This document shows positions 1-7,861 of a DNA stretch of 64,000 nt, piece by piece. Numbering within the stretch: the first letter of the stretch is position 1; each line of letters opens with the position of its first letter. The notes under the pieces are model-generated. The model worked only from the letters and a program-made list of their open reading frames with translations, was not told where the DNA came from and did not search any database. Source of the DNA: Achromobacter anxifer (GTDB lineage: Bacteria; Pseudomonadota; Gammaproteobacteria; Burkholderiales; Burkholderiaceae_B); contig NZ_CAHLAR010000001.1 in NCBI RefSeq assembly GCF_903652925.1, forward strand, positions 992,001 through 1,056,000, given 5' to 3'. A program made the translations under genes and the position numbers.

Positions 1-1
1 G

Positions 2-1390
2 CCGCTGATCGCGCTGAAGATCGGCCGTTCCGATTTCGGCAAGAAGGCGGCGCAATCGCACACCGCGTCCCTGGCCGGCGAGGACGCCGTCAACGACGCG
101 GTGTTCTCGCAGTACGGCGTGATCCGGGTGGAAGACCTGGACGAGCTGCTGGACGTGGCCAGCCTGATCTCGCGGGTGGGCGCGCGCAGCCTGCGCAACA
201 TCTGCGTGTATTCCTCGTCGGGCGGCGCGGGCGTGCTGTCGGCCGATAAGGTGGGCGAAGCCGGCCTGTCCATGGCCGTGCTGGCGGACGAGACGGTGGC
301 CGAGATGGCGCGCCACGCGCCCGCCTACGCGGCGCTGACCAATCCGGTGGACCTGACCACCAAGGCGCTGACCGATCCGGACCTGGCCCGGCGTTGCCTG
401 GCGCCGCTGTTCGCCGACCCGGGCGTGGATGCGGTGCTCTATCCCATCACCTCCAACTACTCGGCCAGCACCGAAGGCCTGGTTCGCAACATGCTGGCCG
501 TGGCGCAGGGCGGGGCCAAGGCTTTCGTGCCGGTGTGGATGAGCAGCCGTCGCGGGCCGGCCCATGACCTGCTCATCCAGGAAGGCTTTGCGCCGGTCTA
601 CAGCCTGCGCAACGCCATGCTGGCGCTCAAGCGCGTCAGCGGCTATGCGGCGCAGGCGGTGGAAGTGGCGCAGGCGGCGGGCGGCGTCGAGGATACCGCG
701 CCCGCCGGCCTGCCGGCCGCCGCGCCCGCGGTGCAACTGCCTTGCAATGAAGCACAGGCCAAGGCCTTGCTGGCGCAGTACGGCGTGCGCGCGCCGCGCG
801 AATCCCAGGCCGCCACCGCCGAGGATGCGGCCGAAGCGGCGCGCGCCATCGGCTTCCCGGTGGCGCTCAAGCTGGTGGCCGACGGCGTGCTGCACAAGAG
901 CGAGATCGGCGGCGTGCAGCTGGGCCTGCGCGACGAAGCCGAGGTGCGCGCCGCCTTTGAGCGCATCCTCGCAAACGCGGCGCGGCATCAGGTGCCGGCC
1001 GCCGCCATCCGCGGCGCGCTGGTATCGGAAATGGTGGTGAACGGCGTGGAAATGCTGGTGGGCCTGCATCGCGACGAGGTCTTCGGCCCGGTGCTGAGCG
1101 TGGGTGCGGGCGGCGTGTGGGTGGAGGTCGATGCCGACGTGGCGCGCTGCCATCTGCCGGCTAGCCGCCAGCAGATCGAACACGCGCTGGACCAGACCCG
1201 CATCGCCCGGCGTCTGGCCAGCCATCGCGGCCTGCCGGCGCGCGACAGGGCGGCCCTGGTGGACGCCGTGCAGCGCATCGCGGCCTTGTTCACCGCCCTG
1301 GGCGACGGCGTGCAGTCGCTGGAGGTCAACCCACTGGTGGTGCTGGACGCAGGGCGCGGCGTGGTGGCGCTGGACGCGGTCATCGAATAG
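2..1390 (+). CDS. Acyl-CoA synthetase (NDP-forming), 3' part of gene
   Basis: The reading frame is open from the left edge, so the gene starts before the window. The family converts an acid, CoA and a nucleoside triphosphate to acyl-CoA, NDP and phosphate in the cytoplasm. The first visible residues carry the conserved box GRSDFGKKAAQSHTASLAG, typical of the CoA-ligase domain of ADP-forming acetyl-CoA synthetases; its His is thought to be the phosphorylated catalytic residue. After a linker of low-complexity Ala/Pro comes an ATP-grasp domain with LHKSEIGGV, a glycine loop (GAGGV) and the closing motif LEVNPLVV. The stop is TAG. It is followed 65 bases later by a citryl-CoA lyase-like gene on the same strand, so the two probably form an operon. 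The acid substrate cannot be told from sequence. Confidence 0.9.
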   Translation, partial: PLIALKIGRSDFGKKAAQSHTASLAGEDAVNDAVFSQYGVIRVEDLDELLDVASLISRVGARSLRNICVYSSSGGAGVLSADKVGEAGLSMAVLADETVAEMARHAPAYAALTNPVDLTTKALTDPDLARRCLAPLFADPGVDAVLYPITSNYSASTEGLVRNMLAVAQGGAKAFVPVWMSSRRGPAHDLLIQEGFAPVYSLRNAMLALKRVSGYAAQAVEVAQAAGGVEDTAPAGLPAAAPAVQLPCNEAQAKALLAQYGVRAPRESQAATAEDAAEAARAIGFPVALKLVADGVLHKSEIGGVQLGLRDEAEVRAAFERILANAARHQVPAAAIRGALVSEMVVNGVEMLVGLHRDEVFGPVLSVGAGGVWVEVDADVARCHLPASRQQIEHALDQTRIARRLASHRGLPARDRAALVDAVQRIAALFTALGDGVQSLEVNPLVVLDAGRGVVALDAVIE

Positions 1391-1455
1391 CAGGCCGGCG
1401 CGGCGGCTGTCCCCATCCGGGCGGCCGCTGCCTGCAAACAATACGGAGATTTCAG

Positions 1456-2202
1456 ATGTTCGACAGCAAGATCGGCGGCGGCGACGCCCATACCATCCTC
1501 GTGCGCGGCCATGACCTGGTGCATGACCTTTTCAAGCGCGACTTCATCGACGTGCTGACGCTGGAACTGCTGGGCGAGTTTCCCACGCCCCAGCTCAAGA
1601 CCATGCTCAACCTGTTCCTGGTGAGCGCGACGGACCACGGGCTCACGCCCAGCGCGCTGTCGGCGCGCTTGACCCTGCACGGCGCGCCCGAGGCCATGCA
1701 AGGCGCGCTGGCCGCGGGCCTGCTGGGAGCAGGCAGCCGTTTCCTGGGCGTGATCGAATACGCCGCTCGCTTTCTGCGCGACGCCTTGCCCAAGCAGGAC
1801 AGCTACACCGACGAGGAGCTGCGCCGCTATGCCGAGGAATGCGTCGCGGCCAACAAGGCGGCCAAGCGCAAGATCCCCGGCGTCGGGCATCCGATACACG
1901 TGGACGGCGATCCGCGTTGCGAGAAGATGTTCGAGATCGCCAAGGACTGCGGCTATTACGGCAACTACTCGCGCTTCGCGGTGGAACTGGCCGCGGCAGC
2001 CGCGCGCCAGTCGGGCCGCAAGATTCCGCTGAACGCCACCGGCGCCAAGGGCGCCATCGTGCTGGACATGGGACTGACGCCGGAACTGGGCAAGGCCCTG
2101 ACCATGATCGGCCGTTCGGTCGGCCTGATGGCCCACATCATCGAGGAGCAGAAGAATCCCATCGCCCAGAAGGTGTGGGACATGGCCGCCGGCAACGAAT
2201 GA
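1456..2202 (+). CDS. Citryl-CoA lyase-like protein (citrate synthase superfamily)
   Basis: The 248-residue product resembles the C-terminal citrate-synthase-like part of ATP-citrate lyase and stand-alone citryl-CoA lyases; true citrate synthases are about 430 residues. Family members cleave citryl-CoA, or a related acyl-CoA, to acetyl-CoA and an oxo-acid. The motif KIPGVGHPIHVDGDPR holds the conserved active-site His region, and the C-terminal segment NATGAKGAIVLDMG is typical of the family. ATG at 1456 has GGAGAT about 6 bases upstream. Pairing with the NDP-forming acyl-CoA synthetase just upstream suggests that one enzyme makes an acyl-CoA and the other splits or condenses it. The real substrate could be a citrate homologue rather than citrate. 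Confidence 0.8.
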   Translation: MFDSKIGGGDAHTILVRGHDLVHDLFKRDFIDVLTLELLGEFPTPQLKTMLNLFLVSATDHGLTPSALSARLTLHGAPEAMQGALAAGLLGAGSRFLGVIEYAARFLRDALPKQDSYTDEELRRYAEECVAANKAAKRKIPGVGHPIHVDGDPRCEKMFEIAKDCGYYGNYSRFAVELAAAAARQSGRKIPLNATGAKGAIVLDMGLTPELGKALTMIGRSVGLMAHIIEEQKNPIAQKVWDMAAGNE

Positions 2203-2213
2203 GGCCGGACCGG

Positions 2214-2230
2214 CCGGGACTCAGTCCCGG
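2214..2230. terminator. Hairpin between convergent genes, possible bidirectional terminator
   Basis: CCGGGACT and AGTCCCGG form an 8-bp perfect stem around a single base, directly between the end of the citryl-CoA lyase gene and the end of the convergent GST gene, and overlapping the last codons of the latter. There is no T-tract on either side, so a role as intrinsic terminator is uncertain. Confidence 0.35.
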
Positions 2231-2880
2231 TCCGGCGCGCCCAGCGGGAACAGCGGCCGGTACGGCCGCGCTTCCTCCACGGCGCGCGCGAACGAGGGGC
2301 GCGCCAGCAGCCGCGCCCGATAGGCGCGCAGCACCGGGTAGGTCTCGGCGATCCGGTGCGTCCAATCGCCATAGAACAGCGAGGGCGCGGCGGCGCAGTC
2401 CGCCAGCGTGAAGTCCGCGCCGGTAGCCCAGGTCCTGCCGGCCAGGTGCGTTTCCAGCCAGGCGTAGGCGATTTCCAGCTTCTCGTCGGCAAGCGCCCGG
2501 GTTTCCAGGCGCTTGCCCTCGTCTCCCGAGAGCGCGCCGCCCACCGCATGCTGCGTCCAGTTCATGACATGCAGGTCGAAGAACCGGTCCAGGAAGCGCA
2601 CCTCCAGCGCCGCCTTGGGATCGCCGGGCAGCAGCCGCTGCGGCCCGGGATGCTCCAGCTGCAGGTGCTCGATGATGATGCTGGTCTCGGCGATATTGCG
2701 GTCGCCGTCTTCCAGCAGCGGGAACTTGTGCAGGGGCCAGCGCCGCAGCCATTCGGCCGCGTGTTGCGGCGTGTCGGGGCCGATGCAGCGGAACTCGAAC
2801 GGCGTGCCGTTTTCATACAGCGCGATCAGGACCTTCTGCGTGTAGGAGGAGAAGGGATGGCCGTATAGCGCGAGTGACAT
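2221..2880 (-). CDS. Glutathione S-transferase family protein
   Basis: The 219-residue product has the two-domain GST layout. A thioredoxin-like N-terminal half runs from LALYGHPFSSYTQKV, with Ser residues where the catalytic Ser/Cys of bacterial GSTs lies, through the glutathione-contact segment FPLLEDGDRNIAETSIIIEHL. An all-helical C-terminal half contains the N-capping/hydrophobic staple region TGADFTLADCAAAPSLF. Such enzymes conjugate or reduce electrophiles with glutathione in the cytoplasm. It is monocistronic as far as can be seen and convergent with the citryl-CoA lyase gene. The substrate is unknown. Confidence 0.88.
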   Translation of the reverse strand: MSLALYGHPFSSYTQKVLIALYENGTPFEFRCIGPDTPQHAAEWLRRWPLHKFPLLEDGDRNIAETSIIIEHLQLEHPGPQRLLPGDPKAALEVRFLDRFFDLHVMNWTQHAVGGALSGDEGKRLETRALADEKLEIAYAWLETHLAGRTWATGADFTLADCAAAPSLFYGDWTHRIAETYPVLRAYRARLLARPSFARAVEEARPYRPLFPLGAPDRD

Positions 2881-2962
2881 GGCGGTGTCTCCGAACGGAA
2901 TCGCGTGGGGTGATGCCTAGCATCGCCGAGACGCGATGTAATCGCAATAGAGATCTGCGTGC

Positions 2963-3928
2963 TTAGTCTATCCCCCCTTTGGGCGGCGACGACAGGCCTT
3001 TGAGTATGTCGAGCAGCTCCTTGACCGGGAGGCGCATGGCTTCCGGGCCGCTGCGCGCAATCAATGCCAAAGGCGGCATCGTGACCACGGGCCTGACGTC
3101 CAGGGTGACAATTTCCTTGTTCAGCCTGGTCTCTTCCAACGCATGCTGTTCCCGCATGGGCCCGATGCTGTTTGGGTCCAGGCGCAGAAAGGTCAGCACG
3201 GTCAGCGTGGACAGGCATTCGATGCTGGGCTGCGGCGGCGTGACCCCCTCGGCCAGGCAGGCTGCTATGACGGCGCGCCGCAGCAGCGATCCGCGCGGCG
3301 GCAGTATCCACTCCTGCCTGGACAGTTGCTCCCAGCTGATTCTCTTCTTGCGCGCAAGCGGGTGCGTCCTGCTCGCGACCACGCTGAGCCGGTCGCTGGC
3401 CAACAGATTGACTTGCAGCCTGTCCAGGCGCTCATTGTTGAACTCGTCCGGCGCAAGGGCGCCGACGATGCAATCGAGTTCTCCCCTGAGCAGCTCTGCA
3501 ATCAACAGATCGATCTGGAACTCGCGTATCTGCACGACCAGATTGGGCATGCGGCGGCGCAGCGCGACGATGCCGGCTGGCAGCATGCTGGCGCCGGAGA
3601 ACGTTCCGATCCGGATCAGCCCGGACCCACCGGACCTCATGATGGCCGCCTCTTCCTGGGCGGCGCCCAGTCCGGCCATCAGCACATCCGAACGGCGTAT
3701 CAGTTCCGCGCCGATATGGTTCGCGGCTATGCCGCGCGCCATGCGGTCAAACAGCGGGCCGCCGAAGACTTCCTCGATCTCCTGGATCATGCGCGTCACC
3801 GCAGGCTGGGAAAGATGCATGCGTTCGGCAGCGGCGTGCACGGTCGAAACCTCGCGCAGGTGGCTGAGCAGTTCCAGGTGGCGGATCCTGAGGCGTTTGA
3901 GCAAATTGGCGTCGGCGTTTTCCATCAT
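2963..3928 (-). CDS. LysR-type regulator, divergent from the TPP-enzyme operon
   Basis: N-terminal winged helix-turn-helix (RHLELLSHLREVSTVHAAAERMHLSQPAVTR) is followed by a substrate-binding-protein-like effector domain, about 321 residues, as usual for LysR regulators. The frame opens further upstream, but the family start fits the tandem ATGs at 3928/3925, preceded by GGATCGGAAG. Its sequence type resembles the GbpR/PcaQ group, which respond to aromatic or sugar acids. It faces away from the split TPP enzyme/GMC/Bug genes and probably controls them. A 13-bp dyad (3989-4001) lies in the AT-rich gap between them. Confidence 0.9.
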   Translation of the reverse strand: MMENADANLLKRLRIRHLELLSHLREVSTVHAAAERMHLSQPAVTRMIQEIEEVFGGPLFDRMARGIAANHIGAELIRRSDVLMAGLGAAQEEAAIMRSGGSGLIRIGTFSGASMLPAGIVALRRRMPNLVVQIREFQIDLLIAELLRGELDCIVGALAPDEFNNERLDRLQVNLLASDRLSVVASRTHPLARKKRISWEQLSRQEWILPPRGSLLRRAVIAACLAEGVTPPQPSIECLSTLTVLTFLRLDPNSIGPMREQHALEETRLNKEIVTLDVRPVVTMPPLALIARSGPEAMRLPVKELLDILKGLSSPPKGGID

Positions 3929-3988
3929 TCTTCCGATCCGTTTTCCGTATCGATGTATCAGATTAAATGAATAGTGGATTATTGATCG

Positions 3989-4001
3989 GATTCCTAGAAT
4001 C
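3989..4001. promoter_or_regulatory. Dyad in LysR/TPP-operon intergenic region
   Basis: GATTC-CTA-GAATC is an inverted repeat with 5-bp arms in the AT-rich 100-bp gap between the LysR gene and the divergent operon. It is a candidate LysR operator by position. The motif is short and could be chance. Confidence 0.3.
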
Positions 4002-4029
4002 TGGGTCATTGCGTAGATGAGATGACACC

Positions 4030-4557
4030 GTGACTGCCATGCCCGCCTCCGTACCTGCCTCTGCCATAGTCGAACGGCTCGACGCCGGCGGCTTCCACAA
4101 GATCGTGACCGTGCCGGACTTCGTACAGCTCTCTGTCCATGAGCTGCTGGACAGGACGCCGCGCTTCCAGGTCATCCGGTGCTCGGACGAGAACCAGGCG
4201 ATCCATGTCGCGGGGGGACTCCATATTGGGGGCCATAAGGTCGCCGTGCTGATACAGAACCAGGGCTTGCTCAACTGCCTGAACAGCTTGCGGGCGATCG
4301 GCCTGGATGCGGGGCTGCCCATGTTGCTGATGATCGGGCAGTTCGGCAGGGAGTTCGCCAATGTGGGGCAGGATCCCTCCCAGTCGCGGCGCCGCGTCGT
4401 CAATCTGGTGGAGCCCGTCCTGGACGTCATGGGCATAGGCCACTGGCGCCTGGATACGCCGCAGGAGTTGCCGAACATCGACCTGGCCATCGAGTCCTGC
4501 GCCGCGCGCTCGGGTCCCGCCGCGGTATTGATCGGCCACTACACAGCCTGGAACTAG
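4030..4557 (+). CDS. TPP-dependent decarboxylase, alpha (pyrimidine-binding) subunit
   Basis: The 175-residue product matches only the N-terminal Pyr domain of thiamine-diphosphate enzymes, in the style of the split sulfopyruvate/phosphonopyruvate decarboxylases (ComD type). RCSDENQAIHVAGGLHIGG holds the Glu expected to activate the aminopyrimidine of TPP, followed by VLIQNQGLLNCLNSLRAI. It needs the PP-domain partner encoded 2 bases downstream. Substrates of this family are 2-oxo acids, decarboxylated to aldehydes. The start is GTG at 4030; ATG at 4039 is an alternative. It is the first gene of a tight four-gene unit. The sulfonate or phosphonate identity of the substrate is not established. 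Confidence 0.82.
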   Translation: MTAMPASVPASAIVERLDAGGFHKIVTVPDFVQLSVHELLDRTPRFQVIRCSDENQAIHVAGGLHIGGHKVAVLIQNQGLLNCLNSLRAIGLDAGLPMLLMIGQFGREFANVGQDPSQSRRRVVNLVEPVLDVMGIGHWRLDTPQELPNIDLAIESCAARSGPAAVLIGHYTAWN

Positions 4558-4559
4558 CC

Positions 4560-5165
4560 ATGAGCATTTCTACGCAGGACGCCTGCAAGATCATTCAAGA
4601 AGCCAAAGCTGGCGCCATCGTGGTCAGCACGATGTCCGCCATGCATGGCATGGATCAGATCGACCCTGACTACGCCTTCGGTCTTTCGTCGGTTCCCCTG
4701 ATGGGCGGCGCGGCCGGCCTGGGGCTGGGTTTGGCGTTGTCGTTCCCCGAACGGAAGGTCATCGTTCTGGATGGCGACGCCAGCCTGCTCATGGAGCTTG
4801 GCGTCTTGGCGACGGTAGCGGGCATGCGCCCGGCAAATCTCTACCACTTCGTGTTCGCTAATGGCGTGCAGTTCAATGGCGGCGCCAACTTGCCGGTGGC
4901 GGGCGGGGGCGGCGTCGATTTCTGCGCGACGGCGCTGGCCTCGGGCTACGTCGGCGCGGTGCGCTTCGCACAGGCGGATGCGCTGCGTTCAGGAATAGGC
5001 GCATGGCTGGCGGCGCCGGCCCCGGCGCTGATCGAACTTGATATCGAGCCGACGCCGCCCCGGCTTGGCCCGCAACAGACCCAGCCGGAGCAGGGCGACG
5101 CGCGTTTCGCGCGCATGGGAGCGGAAGCGCGGCGGCTGATGCGCGCGCTGGGAACGGCACGATGA
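4560..5165 (+). CDS. TPP-dependent decarboxylase, beta (diphosphate-binding) subunit
   Basis: This is the C-terminal PP domain of a split TPP enzyme, 201 residues, complementing the preceding subunit. The cofactor motif is at residues 71-101: DGDASLLMELG followed by FANGV. In relatives the motif reads GDG, then NN or DN; here the third position of GDG is Ala74 and the first Asn is Ala100. The metal-binding Asp73 and Asn101 are kept. Like ComE-type partners it has the glycine-rich PLMGGAAGLGLGLAL segment contacting the cofactor. ATG lies 2 bases after the alpha-subunit stop, and the end overlaps the GMC gene by four bases (ATGA), indicating translational coupling. Confidence 0.82.
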   Translation: MSISTQDACKIIQEAKAGAIVVSTMSAMHGMDQIDPDYAFGLSSVPLMGGAAGLGLGLALSFPERKVIVLDGDASLLMELGVLATVAGMRPANLYHFVFANGVQFNGGANLPVAGGGGVDFCATALASGYVGAVRFAQADALRSGIGAWLAAPAPALIELDIEPTPPRLGPQQTQPEQGDARFARMGAEARRLMRALGTAR

Positions 5166-6787
5166 ATTCGCCAGACATCTTGGATTATGTGGTGATCGGC
5201 GGCGGGTCGGCAGGTTGCGCAGTCGCGGCCGGATTGGCTCGCTCCGGCAAGCACAGCGTCATGCTGCTTGAAGCCGGCGAGGCCAGGCGCAGCATCTGGA
5301 TCAGGGTGCCTGCCGGGGTGGCCTACCTGATACGCGACGAACGGGTCGTGAGAAAGTTCTACACGCAGCCGGAAGCCCGCCTGAAGGACCGCCCGATCTA
5401 CTGGCCGCGCGGCCGCCTGCTGGGCGGATCATCTGCCGTCAACGGCATGATCTGGGTGCACGGGGATGCCAAGGAATACGACCGCTGGCGTGACGAGCAC
5501 GGCCTTGCCGGCTGGGACGGCGAGTCGTTCAAAGCCTATCTGCGGCGCGTCGAGAGCTTCCAGGCCGGGGACCCGGCGGTCCGCGGCCGGCAAGGTCCCG
5601 TGGCGATCAGCGAGTATGGCCCGCGGCAGCCGCTGATGGATGCGTTCGTCGCAGCTTGCGTGCAAGCCGGCATACCTCGGAACGCCGACTACAACGGCAA
5701 GGACTATGAGGGCGTCGGATACCTGCAGATGAACACGCGGCGAGGCCTGCGGGTCAGCGCCCGCGACGCCTATCTTGCGTCGTTGCCGCGCGGCAGCGCA
5801 TTGCGCGTGGAAACGGGCGCGATGGCGGAGCGCATTCTGTTCGAGGGCAACCGGGCGTGCGGCGTCGAATACCGCAAGAACGGCGTGCGCCGCCGCATCC
5901 TGGCCGCCAAGGAAGTGATCCTGTCCGCGGGCGCGCTGCAATCGCCGCAATTGCTGGAACTGTCTGGAATAGGCGATTCGGAGCGCCTGTCCGGGCTGGG
6001 AATTCCTGTGCAGCACCATGCGCCGTCAGTGGGCGAGGGTTTGCGCGACCATCTTCATGTGCGCCTGACGTATGAATGCCGCAACGCGCGCACGCTCAAT
6101 CAGATTGTGCCCAGTCCTTGGCGCAAGGCGCTGATGGCCTTGCGTCTGGCGGCAAGCGGCGATGGCCTGATGAGCAGCGCCAGCGCGGTCGCCCATGCCC
6201 TGGTCCGGACCGATCCAGGCCAGCAGCAGCCCGACGCCAAGCTGCAGTTGCACTATCTGTCCAGCGAGGACGCCAGGACCGCGGGCAAGCTGGTGCTCGA
6301 TGATTTTCCCGGATTCTCCATCGGCACCTTTGCGCTGAGGCCGAAGTCGCAAGGCTCGGTCCACATCGCGTCGAAGGACCCGGAGGCGGGTCCCGTCATC
6401 CATGGCAACTACCTCCAGCATCCCGACGACGTGCGCTCGACGCTGGGAGCGCTGCGGCTTGCGCGGCAGGTAGCCGGACAGCCGGCCCTGTCGGGATTCG
6501 TGGTGCGGGAGACGAGGCCTGGTCCCGCCTGCACCTCGGACGAGACCCTGCTGGACTACGTCGGCTCGCTGGGGCAGACCTCGTATCACCCCATCGGCTC
6601 TTGCCGCATGGGAAGCGATGCGGGATCGGTCGTGGATGCGCGCCTGCGCGTGCGGGGCGTGTCCTGCCTGCGAGTCGCGGATGCCTCGGTCATGCCGACG
6701 ATGCCGTCGGCAAACACCAATGCGCCTTCGATCGCCATCGGAGAGAAGGCGGCGGACCTGATTCTGGAAGATGCCAGAAACGCTTAA
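5162..6787 (+). CDS. GMC-family FAD oxidoreductase (alcohol/choline dehydrogenase-like)
   Basis: The 541-residue product has the FAD-binding GGGSAGC at residues 13-19, an Rossmann-end LLEAGE, and the GMC signature GRLLGGSSAVNGMIWVHG. The second GMC signature (GALQSPQLLELSGIG) is in the middle. The C-terminal SYHPIGSCRMG carries the catalytic His and is followed by ANTNAPSIAIGEKAADLI. These enzymes oxidise primary alcohols to aldehydes, or further, with quinone or oxygen as acceptor. It overlaps the TPP beta-subunit gene by ATGA and precedes a Bug receptor, suggesting that an imported hydroxyl compound is oxidised and an oxo-acid intermediate decarboxylated, in an order that cannot be fixed here. 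Confidence 0.9.
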   Translation: MNSPDILDYVVIGGGSAGCAVAAGLARSGKHSVMLLEAGEARRSIWIRVPAGVAYLIRDERVVRKFYTQPEARLKDRPIYWPRGRLLGGSSAVNGMIWVHGDAKEYDRWRDEHGLAGWDGESFKAYLRRVESFQAGDPAVRGRQGPVAISEYGPRQPLMDAFVAACVQAGIPRNADYNGKDYEGVGYLQMNTRRGLRVSARDAYLASLPRGSALRVETGAMAERILFEGNRACGVEYRKNGVRRRILAAKEVILSAGALQSPQLLELSGIGDSERLSGLGIPVQHHAPSVGEGLRDHLHVRLTYECRNARTLNQIVPSPWRKALMALRLAASGDGLMSSASAVAHALVRTDPGQQQPDAKLQLHYLSSEDARTAGKLVLDDFPGFSIGTFALRPKSQGSVHIASKDPEAGPVIHGNYLQHPDDVRSTLGALRLARQVAGQPALSGFVVRETRPGPACTSDETLLDYVGSLGQTSYHPIGSCRMGSDAGSVVDARLRVRGVSCLRVADASVMPTMPSANTNAPSIAIGEKAADLILEDARNA

Positions 6788-6805
6788 CAACTTTCGAGAC
6801 AAACC

Positions 6806-7783
6806 ATGAAAAAGCACATCAGAGGACTGATCGTTCTTGCGTCACTTTGCAGTCTCGCGGCGCCTGTGTGGGCGCAAGGAGAGGCCGCCTATCCCACGAA
6901 GCCGATCAGGCTGATCGTTCCATCTCCGGCGGGCGGGGAGCCTGACACGTTGGCGCGCCTGGTGGCCCAGCAGATGAGCGCCGATCTGCGGCAGCCGGTC
7001 ATCGTGGAGAACAAGCCGGGCGCGGGCGGATTGATAGGCATCGCCGCGCTGGCCAACTCCAAGCCCGATGGCTACACCATAGGCGTCTCCTATCAGGCGG
7101 CCTTGTCCCTGTCGCCGCATTTGCTCGTGAAGAAGCTCTTCGATCCTTTGAAGGACATCGCGGGAATCGGGCTGATTTCGGTGTCCGGAAACGCATTGAT
7201 GGTTCCCGCAAAATCTCCGATCTCTTCCTATGCCGATCTGGTGCAGCGGGCCAAGGCCAGCCCGGGAACGATGAACTTCGGTTCCTGGGGAGACGGCAGC
7301 GCCGGACACATCAGCGGCGAAATCATGAAGCGTTACGCCGGCATAAGCATGCAGCACGTCGCGTACAAAGGATCGAGCGAAGCGTTGATGGGCATGCTGG
7401 CCGGCGATCTGGACGCGACCTTCGGAGGCTGGGCGCTTGCGTCGGCGCAGGTCAAGGCCGGCGCGGTCCGCGTTCTGGCGGTGACGTCGCCCGAGCGGGC
7501 CAGCATGTTTCCCGACGCGCCGACCTTCCAGGAGCTCGGCATACCTTTCGGTTTGAACTCATGGTACGGCGTGATTGCGCCCGCCGGCGTACCGGCGCCT
7601 GTCGTCCAGCGCCTGCAGGCTTCGGTGGAGCGGGCGGTGGGCCAGGAGTCGGTGGCTGCCAGCCTGAAGACGATGGGCATGCAGCCGCAGTCGTCCACGG
7701 CCGAACAGTTGCAGCAGCGCATCAAGACTGACTATGAGGTCTGGGGCAAGGAGATTTCCGCGGCAGGCATCCAGCCGCGCTAG
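6806..7783 (+). CDS. Bug-family tripartite tricarboxylate transporter substrate-binding protein
   Basis: A clear Sec signal peptide (about residues 1-24, ending VWAQ) is followed by the family opening YPTKPIRLIVPSPAGGEPDTLAR and the ENKPGAGG segment that lines the carboxylate site. The length, 325 residues, is standard. Bug proteins bind small carboxylates or other organic molecules in the periplasm and hand them to TctAB-type permeases; none is encoded nearby, so a permease elsewhere must serve it. It is the last gene of the LysR-facing operon and probably delivers the substrate of the TPP/GMC enzymes. Confidence 0.92.
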   Translation: MKKHIRGLIVLASLCSLAAPVWAQGEAAYPTKPIRLIVPSPAGGEPDTLARLVAQQMSADLRQPVIVENKPGAGGLIGIAALANSKPDGYTIGVSYQAALSLSPHLLVKKLFDPLKDIAGIGLISVSGNALMVPAKSPISSYADLVQRAKASPGTMNFGSWGDGSAGHISGEIMKRYAGISMQHVAYKGSSEALMGMLAGDLDATFGGWALASAQVKAGAVRVLAVTSPERASMFPDAPTFQELGIPFGLNSWYGVIAPAGVPAPVVQRLQASVERAVGQESVAASLKTMGMQPQSSTAEQLQQRIKTDYEVWGKEISAAGIQPR

Positions 7784-7861
7784 GTCAAGAAACTGTCTTC
7801 GAGCAGGAACGGAAAGGAAATAAGCGTTATCCTGCCGCCAGACTAGATCCTCGGCCGCCAT

